Shown piece after piece: positions 32,978 through 47,544 of a stretch of DNA of 53,181 nt (the stretch's first letter is position 1; each line of letters opens with the position of its first letter). The notes under the pieces are model-generated. The model searched no databases, had not been told where the DNA came from, and worked only from the letters and a program-made list of their open reading frames with translations. The position numbers and the translations under genes are program-made. The stretch comes from Cohnella xylanilytica (lineage in GTDB: Bacteria > Bacillota > Bacilli > Paenibacillales > Paenibacillaceae), in NCBI RefSeq assembly GCF_014212175.1, contig NZ_JACJVR010000082.1:1-53181 (forward strand), in the 5' to 3' direction.

Positions 32978-33006
32978 ATCTTATCACCTGGACCGGGCAG
33001 TGTCAA
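32978..33006 (-). promoter_or_regulatory. strong promoter of the str operon
   Basis: The minus strand reads TTGACA, 17 bp, TAAGAT: a perfect -35 and 4 of 6 at -10. It ends about 55 bp before the L7Ae-like gene, immediately after the ABC permease gene, and makes the str operon independent of rpoBC. Confidence 0.85.
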
Positions 33007-33017
33007 GAAAGGATCTC

Positions 33018-33722
33018 TTAGAAAAGACGTCGGCTCGACCGGCGTATATACGCCGCGACGAGAGCCGCCAAATAGAGCGCCGAGTAGCCGAGAAGCAAGG
33101 CGATTCTCCCCGCCGGCACCTCTCCGAAGCGGACGAGCATGTCCGAGATCCGGAAGACCGGCGGCACGAGCCACATCGCGATCCGAAGAGTTTCCGGAAG
33201 CTTCTCCTCCAATCCTTTTCCCCCGACCGATATCGCAAGCACGAGCAGCAGCCCCAACAGGGCAAGCGAGCGGCTCGCCGCCCAGCGCTCCGTGAAGAAG
33301 GCGGCGCAGGCGATCCCGAGCCAGGCCAGCAAGAGATGCGCCAGCAGGGCGATTCCGGCTTCGGGCGCGCCGGGGACGCGGTCGAACTTGTCGAATAGGA
33401 TCGGAAAGGCGACCGCTAGAATCGACAGCAGGGCGGTTACCGTTCCGAGCAGCGAGAATTTGGCCGCTTCGTATTTGGCGACGCTGCGCGAATGAACGAT
33501 CGTGACGAACCGCTGCGCCTCGTGCTCCAGGTCGATGAAGCCGTACGAGAGCCAAGCGGCGATGACGAACGTCCATATCGCGGTGAAGGCGTAGCTGTCC
33601 ATGACCGGGTTCGGGACCTCGGAGTAGATAAACAAGATCGGTCCCGCGTACGCCAGGAGCGGAGCCAGGTAGCGATGAGAGCGAGCGTAATAGACGAAAA
33701 GGTAGCGGAGCAGGGCCGTCAT
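33018..33722 (-). CDS. ABC transporter permease, function unknown
   Basis: A 234-aa protein with about six hydrophobic segments (for example residues 15-30, 42-62, 90-112, 125-150) and a short basic C-terminus. It resembles ABC-2-type or bacteriocin-immunity-type permeases only in general plan; I do not recognise a specific substrate. The start ATG overlaps the stop of the ATPase gene (ATGA), so the pair is translationally coupled and surely one transporter. It lies between rpoC and the str operon, where B. subtilis has no genes. Confidence 0.8.
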   Translation of the reverse strand: MTALLRYLFVYYARSHRYLAPLLAYAGPILFIYSEVPNPVMDSYAFTAIWTFVIAAWLSYGFIDLEHEAQRFVTIVHSRSVAKYEAAKFSLLGTVTALLSILAVAFPILFDKFDRVPGAPEAGIALLAHLLLAWLGIACAAFFTERWAASRSLALLGLLLVLAISVGGKGLEEKLPETLRIAMWLVPPVFRISDMLVRFGEVPAGRIALLLGYSALYLAALVAAYIRRSSRRLF

Positions 33723-34600
33723 GGCTTCGCCTCCGTCCGCTCTTCGGTCACTTCGAGGATGGACGCGCCGGCCTCGAGAAGCTCCTTGAGCAGCGCGTCG
33801 CTGCGCTCGGCCTCCACCCGGTACCGGACGACGTCTCCCTCCGTGCGGCAGTCGACGACTCCTTCCGACCGCGGGGCGGCATCCGCCTCCCTTATCCCCG
33901 GCATCCGGGCCGTCACTTCTCGCACCCTGCGCCTCGCTCGCGGATAAGTCTCGTCGCTTCCGATCCGCCCGTTCTCGATGGCGACGCAGCGGTCGGCCAG
34001 CCGGTCCACCCACTCCCTGTCGTGGCTGGCGACGACGATCGTCGTCCCTCCGGCCGCGAGCTCCCGAAGCAGCCCCGTCATCTCCTCCCGCGTAGACTCG
34101 TCAAGACCGCTGAACGGCTCGTCCAACAGCAGCAGCCGCGGCTCCGCGAGAACGGCTTGGATGAGATTCGCCTTCTGCAGCATCCCCTTGGAGAAATGCC
34201 TCATCTGAAGGGGCCCCGTATGGGCGAGTCCGAGCCGGGTCAAGTACCGGTCGATCGCGATCTCCGCCTTCTCTTCCGGCAAGCCGGCGATCGCGGCCAT
34301 GTACCGGAGGTATTCGCGCGCGGAGAATCGCAGCTTCGGCAGCCGGTCCGGCGCGTAGCCGATCCGGATCGGCTCCGGGCTCTCGGCCAGCCGCCTCTCC
34401 CCCGAGGACAAGGCGGCGATTCCGGCCAGCAGCCTCAGCAGCGTGCTTTTCCCCGAGCCGTTGGAGCCGACGATCGCCGTCAGCTCGCCTTCGCGCACGG
34501 CCAAATTCACGTTCTCGAGCACGTTCCGTTTATCGTATCGCTTGCATGCGCCGCTCAGGACGACAAGCGCTCTTGGCGCGGCGGCGGACGTATCCGGCAT
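33719..34600 (-). CDS. ABC transporter ATP-binding protein
   Basis: A 293-aa ATPase. The nucleotide-binding domain (~10-220) has Walker A GSNGSGKST (~45), the signature region HFSKGMLQKANLIQA (LSGGQ equivalent with SKGM), Walker B LLLLDEPFSGLD and the H-loop ASHDREW. A ~70-residue C-terminal domain follows, with a ferredoxin-like pattern as in many export-type ATPases (DrrA/CcmA class). ATG start with GGAGGAGC 8 nt upstream. It is the first gene of a two-gene operon with the permease. Export of a lipid, peptide or antibiotic is possible; nothing in the sequence decides. Confidence 0.9.
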   Translation of the reverse strand: MPDTSAAAPRALVVLSGACKRYDKRNVLENVNLAVREGELTAIVGSNGSGKSTLLRLLAGIAALSSGERRLAESPEPIRIGYAPDRLPKLRFSAREYLRYMAAIAGLPEEKAEIAIDRYLTRLGLAHTGPLQMRHFSKGMLQKANLIQAVLAEPRLLLLDEPFSGLDESTREEMTGLLRELAAGGTTIVVASHDREWVDRLADRCVAIENGRIGSDETYPRARRRVREVTARMPGIREADAAPRSEGVVDCRTEGDVVRYRVEAERSDALLKELLEAGASILEVTEERTEAKP

Positions 34601-34686
34601 TGTCCATGCTCCTCCATGATAGATGCTGTTTATTAATACAGGATTAACGCGGTTAAAGTTGCTGATTTTTTTGTCGGATATCCTCC

Positions 34687-35042
34687 TGTGGATATCGGAT
34701 GCCGCCCCGAGAGACGGCAGCTCCGGGTCGGACGCCGCGGTTAATCACATGTGAATAACGGCTTGCGAGGCCGATATTCACAATTCGGCTGTGGGGAATG
34801 GGGACAGCGATGTGCATAGACGGGCGGTTCGTTCGATTGGCGGCTCGGATTCGCGGGATAAACGGTTTGCGATGTGAATAATTCGGGGCGCAGATCGTTA
34901 ATGGAGTACGGCCGCGAGACGTTTGCCCACATGTGGATACAGGGAAAATGCGTTAATGCGCGGGGCAGGCCAAGGAGTTCACATGTGGATATGGGATGCG
35001 CGGCGTTAGCGAGCGGTTTGTGCGGCGTCCGGATGTGGATAG
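34687..35042 (+). repeat. cluster of DnaA-box-like 9-mers
   Basis: Seven sites in one orientation: TGTGGATAT (34687), TGTGAATAA (34750), TGTGCATAG (34811), TGTGAATAA (34873), TGTGGATAC (34932), TGTGGATAT (34984), TGTGGATAG (35034). Read on the other strand they match TTATNCACA, two perfectly and five at 8 of 9. Three are embedded in the palindrome CACATGTG. Spacing is 50-123 bp. The 0.8-kb stretch 34601-35341 holds no convincing gene. Confidence 0.6.
34750..34782. other. hairpin/dyad with DnaA-box-like arms
   Basis: TGTGAATA-a-CGGC, 7-nt loop, GCCG-a-TATTCACA. Twelve base pairs with one A/A mismatch; each arm begins with a DnaA-box-like half. No T tract, so it is not a terminator. Confidence 0.6.
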
Positions 35043-35110
35043 GAGAATGCGTGTGATGGAAGTCCGAAGTAGGTGGGTAGTGCGGTGTAGAGGGGCGGCG
35101 TAGGTGGATG

Positions 35111-35175
35111 GTGTAGGGATGTGGTGTAGGGGTGTGGTGTAGGGGTGTGGTGTAGGGATGTGGTGTATGGGTGTG
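35111..35175 (+). repeat. 13-bp tandem repeat, five copies
   Basis: Five head-to-tail copies of GTGTAGGGATGTG or GTGTAGGGGTGTG, with degenerate partial copies at both ends (35098-35110 and 35176-35185). The plus strand is strongly G-rich with regularly spaced GGG/GGGG runs. It lies between the DnaA-box-like cluster and the rpoC terminator. Confidence 0.9.
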
Positions 35176-35341
35176 GTGTGGAGGTACGTAGGTTGAATGA
35201 AGCAGGCGGTAAGTTTGATTTTTCGCCTTACGAGCTCGCGGTCGTGGATTTCGAACATGCAGGTCGCTTTTTTTAACTTGCGAAGGCGTTCGGAGGTTGG
35301 AGAATCAAGGCTGCCAGTCGCGGGCACAGGAAAAGCATAAG

Positions 35342-35371
35342 AAAAAAGCGGCCCCCCGAGAGGGACCGCTT
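35342..35371 (-). terminator. terminator of rpoBC
   Basis: On the minus strand AAGCGG(TCCC) pairs with (GGGG)CCGCTT and is followed by TTTT. It lies 36 bp after the rpoC stop. Confidence 0.9.
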
Positions 35372-35407
35372 CTTCGCGAAACGCGGTATCGGAAGTCAGC
35401 CCGGCGA

Positions 35408-39025
<3,618 letters not shown>

Positions 39026-39143
39026 GGAGCAAACCCTCCTTCATCGTTGCTGCGGATTTCGGAACGGGAACGGCTGAATAACCGGATCTTGCGGACGGAG
39101 AACGGAGTCGGGCGGCCGCTTGGCCGCCTTCTCCTTCGGACGA

Positions 39144-42689
<3,546 letters not shown>

Positions 42690-43026
42690 TTAACCTCACC
42701 CCTTCAGTCTACTTCAACACAAGCGAGAACGAGATCCTCTCTCCAGCAGTAGCAGAGGCAGCCGTTCCGCGGGCGTACGCTCGTAAGCAAGCCAAATCGC
42801 AGGACAAACGGCCGGATAGCGTAAATAAAGAAAAGCCCTTATGCGCCGGTAGGCATCACAATGGCACCCGTTATCCAGTCATTTGCCCAAAACAAACCCA
42901 TTATACGCCATTCGGCAGAAACTTATTCGCAAATTGCCGATTTAGCTTGACATTTCAGCCCGCTAAAGACAATGAGCCCATCTTAATACTGACATTTTTC
43001 AATAATATCACACTGTGAAAACCAAG
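42690..43026 (-). promoter_or_regulatory. rpoB leader region with a -10 element
   Basis: A 337-bp gap before rpoB without a credible gene. The minus strand has a perfect TATAAT at 42900-42905, but the best -35-like hexamers are poorly spaced, so a promoter here is only likely. The first part (42906-43026) is A/T-rich. Transcription from the -10 would give a leader of about 200 nt. Confidence 0.45.
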
Positions 43027-43632
43027 TCAAACCATTTCTGCTCGGTAAATCCGATAGCCCTTGTCCTTGCCGATCTCTTCGACCCGATCCTCCCCGAACA
43101 CTTCCTGAAGCTTCGCCTTGGCCGACGGAGCCCCTTGCTTGTTCTGGATGACGATCCACAGCGATCCGCCCGGGTTCAGATGCTCCTTCGCTTCCGTCAA
43201 AATTCGATGGACGACGACTTTGCCCGCCCGGATCGGCGGATTCGAGAGTATGACGTCGAAGCGCCGGCCGGCCAGGGCCTCGTACAGATCGCTCTGCATC
43301 GCCGTAACGTTGGCGATGCCGTTCGCGGCCGCGTTGTCCCGCGCCAGCGCGACGGCCCGTTCGTTGATATCCACCATGGTGACATGTCCTCGCGGCGCAA
43401 GGCGGGCCGCGACGAGTCCGATCGGACCGTATCCGCACCCGAGGTCGAGCACGTTCGCGTCCGGGGCCAGCTCCATCCGCTCGATCAAGACGCGGCTGCC
43501 GTAGTCCACCCCGTCCCGCGAGAACACGCCGGCATCGGAGGTGAGACGGAAGCGGTGGCCTCTCAGCTCGGCCGCGAACGTCCGCCGGTCGCTCGCGGTC
43601 TGTGGAGTTCTCGAATAATAATGCTCGCTCAT
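43027..43632 (-). CDS. RsmC-like class I methyltransferase
   Basis: A 201-aa SAM-dependent methyltransferase, orthologous by position and sequence to B. subtilis YbxB. SAM-binding motif I is DLGCGYGPIGLVAA (~63-76), motif II VDINERAV, and motif IV SNPPIRAGK, the NPPF/I form of the RsmC/RlmG group that methylates guanine N2 in rRNA. It is shorter than E. coli RsmC and corresponds to the catalytic half only. ATG start with AAGGAGG upstream. It lies between rplL and rpoB as in other Bacillales. The exact target base is not known. Confidence 0.9.
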   Translation of the reverse strand: MSEHYYSRTPQTASDRRTFAAELRGHRFRLTSDAGVFSRDGVDYGSRVLIERMELAPDANVLDLGCGYGPIGLVAARLAPRGHVTMVDINERAVALARDNAAANGIANVTAMQSDLYEALAGRRFDVILSNPPIRAGKVVVHRILTEAKEHLNPGGSLWIVIQNKQGAPSAKAKLQEVFGEDRVEEIGKDKGYRIYRAEMV

Positions 43633-43658
43633 CGGCGTTCCTCCTTGCCTTCATGAAC

Positions 43659-43692
43659 AAACCCCTCGAAGAAGGAATTCTTCAAGGGGTTT
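43659..43692 (-). terminator. hairpin after rplL
   Basis: On the minus strand AAACCCCT-t-GAAGAA, a TTCC loop, and TTCTTC-g-AGGGGTTT form a long stem, 18 bp after the rplL stop. The T tract is short (TTTGTT). It may be a partial terminator that sets the ratio of ribosomal to rpoB transcripts. Confidence 0.7.
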
Positions 43693-43710
43693 GATGCCTA
43701 GGCGATCCGA

Positions 43711-44073
43711 TTACTTAACTTCAACCTTAGCGCCGGCTTCTTCGAGCTTAGCTTTGACGGACTCGGCTTCTTCCTTGGACACTTTCTCTTTGAGCGCCTT
43801 CGGAGCGTTGTCGACGACGTCTTTCGCTTCTTTCAGGCCGAGACCCGTGATTTCGCGAACGACTTTGATAACGTTGATTTTGGAAGCGCCGGCGTCCACG
43901 AGGACAACGTCGAATTCCGTTTGCTCTGCGACTTCGGCAGCGCCGCCGCTAGCGACGACAGCTACCGGAGCAGCCGCGGTTACGCCGAATTCTTCTTCGA
44001 TTGCTTTAACGAGATCGTTCAGTTCCAGAACGCTCATGCCTTTGATGGCTTCCAAGATTTGCTCTTTGCTCAT
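43711..44073 (-). CDS. rplL: 50S ribosomal protein L7/L12 (bL12)
   Basis: Stalk protein, in several copies per ribosome, that recruits and activates translation GTPases. At 120 aa: N-terminal dimerisation part (KEQILEAIKGMSVLELNDLV), Ala/Val-rich hinge (~35-50) and C-terminal domain with KINVIKVVREITGLGLKEAK. ATG start. It lies 74 bp after rplJ. Confidence 0.98.
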   Translation of the reverse strand: MSKEQILEAIKGMSVLELNDLVKAIEEEFGVTAAAPVAVVASGGAAEVAEQTEFDVVLVDAGASKINVIKVVREITGLGLKEAKDVVDNAPKALKEKVSKEEAESVKAKLEEAGAKVEVK

Positions 44074-44147
44074 GGAATTGTACCCTCCAATAGTTTAGTG
44101 TTGTTGGTTGGTCGTGCCTGTGCGCGGCCGATCGCTAAGCGGTCGGC

Positions 44148-44651
44148 TTACGCGCTTGCTTCGTTCTTCTCGGCGACCGCCTTGACGGCCAGCGCGAAGT
44201 TGCGGATCGGAGCTTGAAGGACGCTGAGCAGCATGGACAGCAGGCCTTCGCGGGAAGGCAGGTCGGCCAGCGCTTTGACTTGGACGCTGTCGATGAAGCG
44301 GCCTTCAACGACTCCGCCCTTCAGCTTCAGAGCGTCGTTCTTCTTCGCGAAGTCGTTCAGGATCTTCGCGGCCGCGACGACGTCGGTCTTGCTGAACGCG
44401 ACGGCAGTCGGGCCGGTCAGAACGGAATCCAGCTCGGACAGTTCGACGCTGGCGGCGGCGCGGCTGACCAAGGAGTTCTTCAACACTTGGAATTCGACGC
44501 CGGCTTCGCGAAGCGTCTTGCGAAGCTCGGTGACTTGAGCGACGTTCAGACCGCGGTAGTCGGCCACGACGGTGCTCGCGCTCTCGCGCAGCTTCGACGC
44601 GATCGCCGCGACTTCCTGCTGCTTCGCTTCGATGATTTTCGCATTTGCCAT
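44148..44651 (-). CDS. rplJ: 50S ribosomal protein L10 (uL10)
   Basis: Stalk base that anchors L7/L12 dimers to 23S rRNA and, as the L10-L12 complex, represses its own operon. At 167 aa it starts MANAKIIEAKQQEVAAIASK and has VADYRGLNVAQVTELRKTLR. The ATG at 44651 has GGAGG upstream; eight preceding open codons are not supported. An L10 leader RNA precedes it. Confidence 0.98.
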   Translation of the reverse strand: MANAKIIEAKQQEVAAIASKLRESASTVVADYRGLNVAQVTELRKTLREAGVEFQVLKNSLVSRAAASVELSELDSVLTGPTAVAFSKTDVVAAAKILNDFAKKNDALKLKGGVVEGRFIDSVQVKALADLPSREGLLSMLLSVLQAPIRNFALAVKAVAEKNEASA

Positions 44652-44715
44652 TTCGTACACCTCCTGGATCATCATTCAACCGTATCGAATTCGCGTAAAA
44701 TCGGCGGGGACATAA

Positions 44716-44848
44716 GAAATGCCTCCGCAGAATCTACGGAGGCATGACGTGTTCATCGATTCGACGGCCCCGGAGAGCCTGTCGCGATCTATCCACACAC
44801 CTCGGTAGGAAATTAAGCCTCTCGGCACCTACGGTCTACGGTATCGAT
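44716..44848 (-). ncRNA. L10 ribosomal protein leader with attenuator
   Basis: The transcript shows conserved L10-leader elements: GTAGGTGCC, GGCTTAAT, CCTACCGAGG. It ends in an attenuator-like hairpin (44721-44743, GCCTCCG / CGGAGGC) followed by ATTTCTT. In B. subtilis and E. coli the L10-L12 complex binds such a leader and lowers rplJL expression. A TTGACA -35 element lies just upstream at 44886-44891, after the rplA stop. Confidence 0.85.
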
Positions 44849-44911
44849 ATTCAACTTTATGAACTTACCACGATCGTGCAAAGCCTGTCAATCGCTAGTT
44901 ATTCCCTGCGA

Positions 44912-45604
44912 TTAACGGTAAGCAGCCACGTTGACGCGAGCGCCCGGTCCCATCGTCGAAGAGATCGAGATGTTCTTCAGGTACACGCCCTTGGCAGCCG
45001 CCGGCTTGGCGCGGTTCAGCGCGTCGATCAGAGCCTTCAAGTTATCGTTCAGCTTCTCGGCGTCGAACGATACTTTGCCGATCGGTGCGTGAATTTGTCC
45101 GGCCTTGTCCAGACGGTATTCGATCTTACCGGCTTTGATCTCTTGGACGGCCTTGGCAACGTCGTTCGTTACCGTGCCGGCCTTCGGGTTAGGCATGAGG
45201 CCCTTACCGCCGAGAATACGACCGAGTTTACCGACTTCGCTCATCATGTCCGGAGTCGCGACGCAGACGTCGAACTCGAACCATCCTTGCTGGATCTTGT
45301 TGATGAGGTCCGCATCGCCGACATAGTCGGCTCCGGCGGCTTCGGCTTCTTTAAGCTTCTCGCCCTTGGCGAATACGAGTACGCGCTTCGTCTTACCCGT
45401 ACCGTGAGGCAGGACGACGACGCCGCGAACGTTCTGGTCTTGCTTCCTCGGATCGACGCCGAGACGGACGGCGACTTCGACGGACTCGTCGAACTTGGCC
45501 GTAGCTGCCTTCTTCACGAGCTCGATCGCTTCCAACGATTCGTAGGTCGCGTCGCGGTCGATCAGCTTGGCGGCTTCTGCGTACTTCTTGCCGTGCTTAG
45601 CCAT
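44912..45604 (-). CDS. rplA: 50S ribosomal protein L1 (uL1)
   Basis: Mobile L1 stalk protein that guides deacylated tRNA from the E site. At 230 aa it begins MAKHGKKYAEAAKLIDRD and has the signature region KGLMPNPKAGTVTNDVAKAV. The ATG at 45604 has AAGGAGG upstream; an in-frame 15-codon extension is not conserved. It lies 102 bp after rplK. Confidence 0.98.
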   Translation of the reverse strand: MAKHGKKYAEAAKLIDRDATYESLEAIELVKKAATAKFDESVEVAVRLGVDPRKQDQNVRGVVVLPHGTGKTKRVLVFAKGEKLKEAEAAGADYVGDADLINKIQQGWFEFDVCVATPDMMSEVGKLGRILGGKGLMPNPKAGTVTNDVAKAVQEIKAGKIEYRLDKAGQIHAPIGKVSFDAEKLNDNLKALIDALNRAKPAAAKGVYLKNISISSTMGPGARVNVAAYR

Positions 45605-45706
45605 GTTGTTCTCCTCCTTGTGTGGTAGTAACGGAAGTTCTCCTCCCACATGCCCCGGACGACAACGCCCGGCGCACCCGGTTCGGGAACTGCTTCCCGT
45701 CCGGAA

Positions 45707-46132
45707 TTAGTCTTCGACGACAACGCCCATGCTGCGGGCGGTACCTTCGATCATGCGCATAGCCGCTTCGACGGAAGCCGCGTTGAGGTCGACCAGCTTC
45801 TGCTCGGCGATCTCGCGTACTTTCGCGCGCTTAACGGTTGCGACTTTCTTCTTGTTCGGCTCTCCGGAACCCTTCTGGATACCGGCTGCGACGCGCAGCA
45901 ATACGGCTGCCGGCGGCGTCTTCGTCTCGAACGTGAAGGAACGGTCCTCGAATACGGTGATGACGACCGGAATGATCAGTCCGGCTTGGTCCGCCGTACG
46001 AGCGTTGAATTCCTTACAGAAAGCCATGATGTTGACGCCGGCTTGACCCAGTGCAGGACCGATAGGCGGCGCCGGGTTGGCTTTGCCGGCCGGAACTTGA
46101 AGCTTAACCAGCTTGATGACTTTTTTGGCCAT
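45707..46132 (-). CDS. rplK: 50S ribosomal protein L11 (uL11)
   Basis: Protein of the GTPase-associated centre and RelA/thiostrepton site. At 141 aa it reads AKKVIKLVKLQVPAGKANPA, then PPIGPALGQAGVNIMAFCKE, with the proline-rich N-terminal domain intact, and ends with EGTARSMGVVVED. The ATG at 46132 is the family start. Confidence 0.98.
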   Translation of the reverse strand: MAKKVIKLVKLQVPAGKANPAPPIGPALGQAGVNIMAFCKEFNARTADQAGLIIPVVITVFEDRSFTFETKTPPAAVLLRVAAGIQKGSGEPNKKKVATVKRAKVREIAEQKLVDLNAASVEAAMRMIEGTARSMGVVVED

Positions 46133-46208
46133 GATGCACACCTCCTTGCCCCATAATGCGGTTCGACGGGATTCGAGATCCCTCCCGCTCTTTCATAGAA
46201 ACCAGATA

Positions 46209-46742
46209 TTATATCTTCTCCACTTGAGTATAATCCAACTCGAGCGGGGTTTCCCTACCGAACATGTTGACGTGCACCTTCAGCTTGCTCTTGTCGTGCA
46301 GGATCTCTTCGACCGACCCGACAAAATTGGCGAAAGGCCCGACCTTGACGCGAACGTTCTCCTTCAGCTCGAAGTCGATGACCGGCTTCGGCTCTTCCAT
46401 TCCCATGTGGCGCAGAATCTGTTCCACTTCTTCGGGAAGCAGAGCCGTCGGCTTCGACCCGGAGCCCGTGGAGCCCACGAACCCGGTAACGCCGGGCGTG
46501 TTGCGAACCACGTACCAGGAGTCGTCGGTCTGGATCATCTCGACGAGGACGTAGCCGGGATACACCTTGCGCATCACCGTCTTCTTCTTGCCGTCCTTGT
46601 TGACGAGCTCTTCCTCCATCGGAACGAGCACCCGGAAGATCTTGTCCTGCATGCCCATTGACTCCACGCGCTTCTCCAGGTTCGTCTTTACCTTGTTCTC
46701 GTAACCGGAGTACGTGTGGACAACGTACCATCTTTTCTCCAT
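46209..46742 (-). CDS. nusG: transcription termination/antitermination protein NusG
   Basis: Binds RNA polymerase through its NGN domain (~1-110, MEKRWYVVHTYSGYENKVK, KVYPGYVLVEM, NTPGVTGFVG) and S10 or Rho through its KOW domain (~125-177, VGPFANFVGSVEEI). At 177 aa it is full length. In Bacillus NusG promotes pausing at TTNTTT motifs. ATG start at 46742. It lies 25 bp after secE. Confidence 0.98.
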   Translation of the reverse strand: MEKRWYVVHTYSGYENKVKTNLEKRVESMGMQDKIFRVLVPMEEELVNKDGKKKTVMRKVYPGYVLVEMIQTDDSWYVVRNTPGVTGFVGSTGSGSKPTALLPEEVEQILRHMGMEEPKPVIDFELKENVRVKVGPFANFVGSVEEILHDKSKLKVHVNMFGRETPLELDYTQVEKI

Positions 46743-46767
46743 CGAAATGCCACCTTTGGTTCCCACG

Positions 46768-46977
46768 TCAAATGACGAGATCGACGAGCTGAGAAATGAT
46801 TATGTCCAGCACCCAGAAGTAGAGGGTTACCAGCAGCACGGTCACCACGACGACGATCGTGTAGCTGATCAACTCTTTACGCTTCGGCCAGCGGACTTTC
46901 TTCAATTCGCCCCAACTGTCGCTAAAGAACGAAAAAAAGGACCCAAAGCTCTGTTTCATTTTGGCTAGGAAAGTCAC
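46768..46977 (-). CDS. secE: preprotein translocase subunit SecE
   Basis: Single-pass clamp subunit of the Sec translocon. At 69 aa it has an amphipathic cytoplasmic helix (SWGELKKVRWPKRKELISYT) and one C-terminal membrane segment (~42-62). I chose the GTG at 46977 (7 nt after GGAGG); a TTG two codons upstream touches the SD, and an ATG at codon 7 is too far. It lies between rpmG and nusG, the fixed order in bacteria. Confidence 0.94.
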   Translation of the reverse strand: MTFLAKMKQSFGSFFSFFSDSWGELKKVRWPKRKELISYTIVVVVTVLLVTLYFWVLDIIISQLVDLVI

Positions 46978-46995
46978 GTCCAAACCTCCTACGAC

Positions 46996-47145
46996 TTACC
47001 GAGTTTCGCGATGAGGAAGATGCGCGTTGCAGAACTTGCAGAACTTCTTCAGCTCGATGCGATCGGAGTGCGTCCGTTTGTTCTTGCTCGTCGTGTAGTT
47101 CCGTTGCTTGCAGGTCGTGCAAGCGAGCGTGATAATTACCCGCAT
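46996..47145 (-). CDS. rpmG: 50S ribosomal protein L33, zinc-type (bL33)
   Basis: A 49-residue protein read directly: it begins MRVIITLACTTCKQRNYTTS and continues KNKRTHSDRIELKKFCKFC to HRETR. Two CxxC pairs (Cys9, 12 and Cys36, 39) make it the zinc-binding form. ATG start with GGGAGG (47155-47160) 9 nt upstream. It is the first gene of rpmG-secE-nusG. Confidence 0.97.
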   Translation of the reverse strand: MRVIITLACTTCKQRNYTTSKNKRTHSDRIELKKFCKFCNAHLPHRETR

Positions 47146-47291
47146 GTGTTCCACCTCCCGGGCTTGCCAACTTCATAAACATATTGAATCCAAGTGCAAA
47201 CGCCGCTCCGTCGACCTACGACAACGAAACCTGGCGTATCACTCGAGATTCAGGGCCTGTGCATAAAACTCCACCTTAAGGTTACTAAAAT

Positions 47292-47320
47292 AATTTATCA
47301 CAGGCCCCTATCGATGTCAA
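47292..47320 (-). promoter_or_regulatory. promoter of rpmG-secE-nusG
   Basis: The minus strand reads TTGACA, 17 bp, TAAATT: a perfect -35 and good -10, about 140 bp before rpmG. Two 9-bp arms, GGGCCTGTG and CACAGGCCC (47253-47261 and 47299-47307), flank the start; one is in the promoter spacer. The remaining gap (47146-47250 and 47321-47470) shows nothing more. Confidence 0.82.
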
Positions 47321-47470
47321 CGAAAATCACGGTCAAGGAAAATCGGTACATGCTCCCAGCCTCAGAGCCTAGTATCCATTGTATCTCTATTTGGATGAAT
47401 CTAACCCTCCCCGGCGACATTCCTTCGGGTCTCGTCCGTCGGATCGCGACGCGCGGGCGAACGCGGAACC

Positions 47471-47498
47471 AAAAAAAGCGGCCCGTCGAAGGCCGCTT
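47471..47498 (-). terminator. terminator of sigH
   Basis: On the minus strand AAGCGGCC, TTCGAC loop, GGCCGCTT, followed by TTTTT. It lies 46 bp after the sigH stop. Confidence 0.93.
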
Positions 47499-47544
47499 GT
47501 CGTTGGCAAGGTTAGGTATCCTTATGTACGAGTTCCGTTCGCGC

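Noticed and set aside
35111..35175. Possible CRISPR array
   Set aside because: Units are only 13 bp and head-to-tail without unique spacers; no cas genes are present. The same holds for the 52-bp array at 53012, whose units are conserved along most of their length.
34953..35327. A 124-codon minus-strand frame covering the tandem repeat (His/Pro/Thr-rich)
   Set aside because: Its composition comes from the 13-bp repeat, it has no SD box and it resembles no protein; the region is treated as non-coding.
44781..44795. Extra DnaA-box-like site (TGTGGATAG) upstream of rplJ
   Set aside because: It is within the conserved L10 leader and is explained by that RNA.
47146..47544. A tRNA or small RNA gene in the rpmG-sigH gap
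   Set aside because: No cloverleaf could be formed; the gap is explained by the rpmG promoter, a short dyad and the sigH terminator.
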